Shown here piece after piece: positions 52,576-52,643 of a stretch of DNA of 52,643 nt. Numbering within the stretch: the first letter of the stretch is position 1; the number at the start of each line of letters is the position of its first letter. A program made the position numbers and the translations under genes. The notes under the pieces are model-generated. The model saw nothing but the letters and a program-made list of their open reading frames with translations, had not been told where the DNA came from and searched no databases. The stretch is taken from positions 41,987 to 94,629 of the forward strand of contig MEOK01000036.1 of NCBI GenBank assembly GCA_001769195.1, given 5' to 3'. Origin of the DNA: Bacteroidetes bacterium GWF2_40_14. GTDB lineage: Bacteria; Bacteroidota; Bacteroidia; Bacteroidales; UBA932.

Positions 52576-52643
52576 AAATACACCAAAAATGGTAAATAAG
52601 AATACACCAGTTTCGAAAATATTTTATTGTTTTGAATTCACTA
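52567..52643. mobile_element. Probable insertion-sequence end with short direct repeats
   Basis: Two 19-bp direct repeats, GGTAAATAGAAATACACCA (52567-52585) and GGTAAATAAGAATACACCA (52591-52609), begin exactly where the GTPase frame ends. Multiple short repeats at a terminus recall IS21-family ends, but the transposase genes would lie beyond the window, so this cannot be confirmed. Confidence 0.5.

Noticed and set aside
1-52643. rRNA or tRNA genes
   Set aside because: I scanned the intergenic gaps for tRNA-like T-arm (GGTTCRANTCC) and rRNA signatures and found none. Most gaps are short or filled by the repeats described; a dedicated search was not possible.

Overview
This 52.6 kb window is a chromosomal segment of a member of the Bacteroidota, most likely order Bacteroidales. 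I infer this from repeated Bacteroidetes-type -7 promoter boxes (TAnnTTTG) just upstream of genes, BACON and BspA-type repeat lipoproteins, a cluster of lipoprotein signal peptides, and typical Bacteroidetes gene neighbourhoods (mreBCD-mrdA-rodA, mmdA with a biotin carrier, full-length gcvP). I cannot name a genus.

Layout. 1-6.1 kb: the 3' end of radA, a large heptamer/octamer repeat array, a drug/metabolite exporter, and a def-like lipoprotein followed by a 1020-residue BACON/LRR/M64-peptidase lipoprotein. 6.1-8.7 kb: a stand-alone TrpB2-type tryptophan synthase beta gene with a classical Trp-codon leader peptide and terminator, then prmC, whose reading frame carries an insertion of the same heptamer repeat. 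8.7-16.5 kb: a DUF4153 membrane protein and a PBP1A-ddl-phosphoesterase operon. 16.5-22.7 kb: topA, a ureohydrolase-like protein, an Lrp/AsnC regulator, ispD and purH. 22.7-28.3 kb: the rod-shape operon mreB-mreC-mreD-mrdA-rodA. 28.3-33.8 kb: a biotin carrier, a carboxyltransferase, gcvP and a small lipoprotein. 33.8-37.4 kb: a glycyl radical enzyme that reads as trans-4-hydroxy-L-proline dehydratase (HypD) plus its radical-SAM activase, behind a possible leader peptide. 37.5-46.7 kb: an MscS-type channel, an SGNH hydrolase coupled to cstA, miaA/smpB, lgt, an RlmI-like methyltransferase and pgk. 46.7-52.6 kb: an AT-rich accessory island with structured repeats, a two-gene Gabija-like defence system (OLD-family TOPRIM nuclease plus UvrD-like helicase), a decayed tyrosine recombinase, and a dynamin-like GTPase cut short at what looks like an insertion-sequence end.

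The core genes serve envelope growth (PBP1A, Ddl, RodA/PBP2/Mre, Lgt), DNA and translation maintenance (RadA, TopA, PrmC, MiaA, SmpB) and amino-acid or carboxylate metabolism (TrpB2, GcvP, HypD, MmdA).

The least conventional material is non-coding: (i) a heptamer repeat family found at three loci, one inside the prmC ORF; (ii) a dispersed ~300-350 bp element with three hairpins whose arms co-vary between copies, plus related palindromes; (iii) a six-stem nested inverted-repeat structure right after pgk, followed by tandem hairpin repeats leading into the Gabija-like island; (iv) the trp attenuator. All positions were read by eye. No alignment, folding or database search was run.
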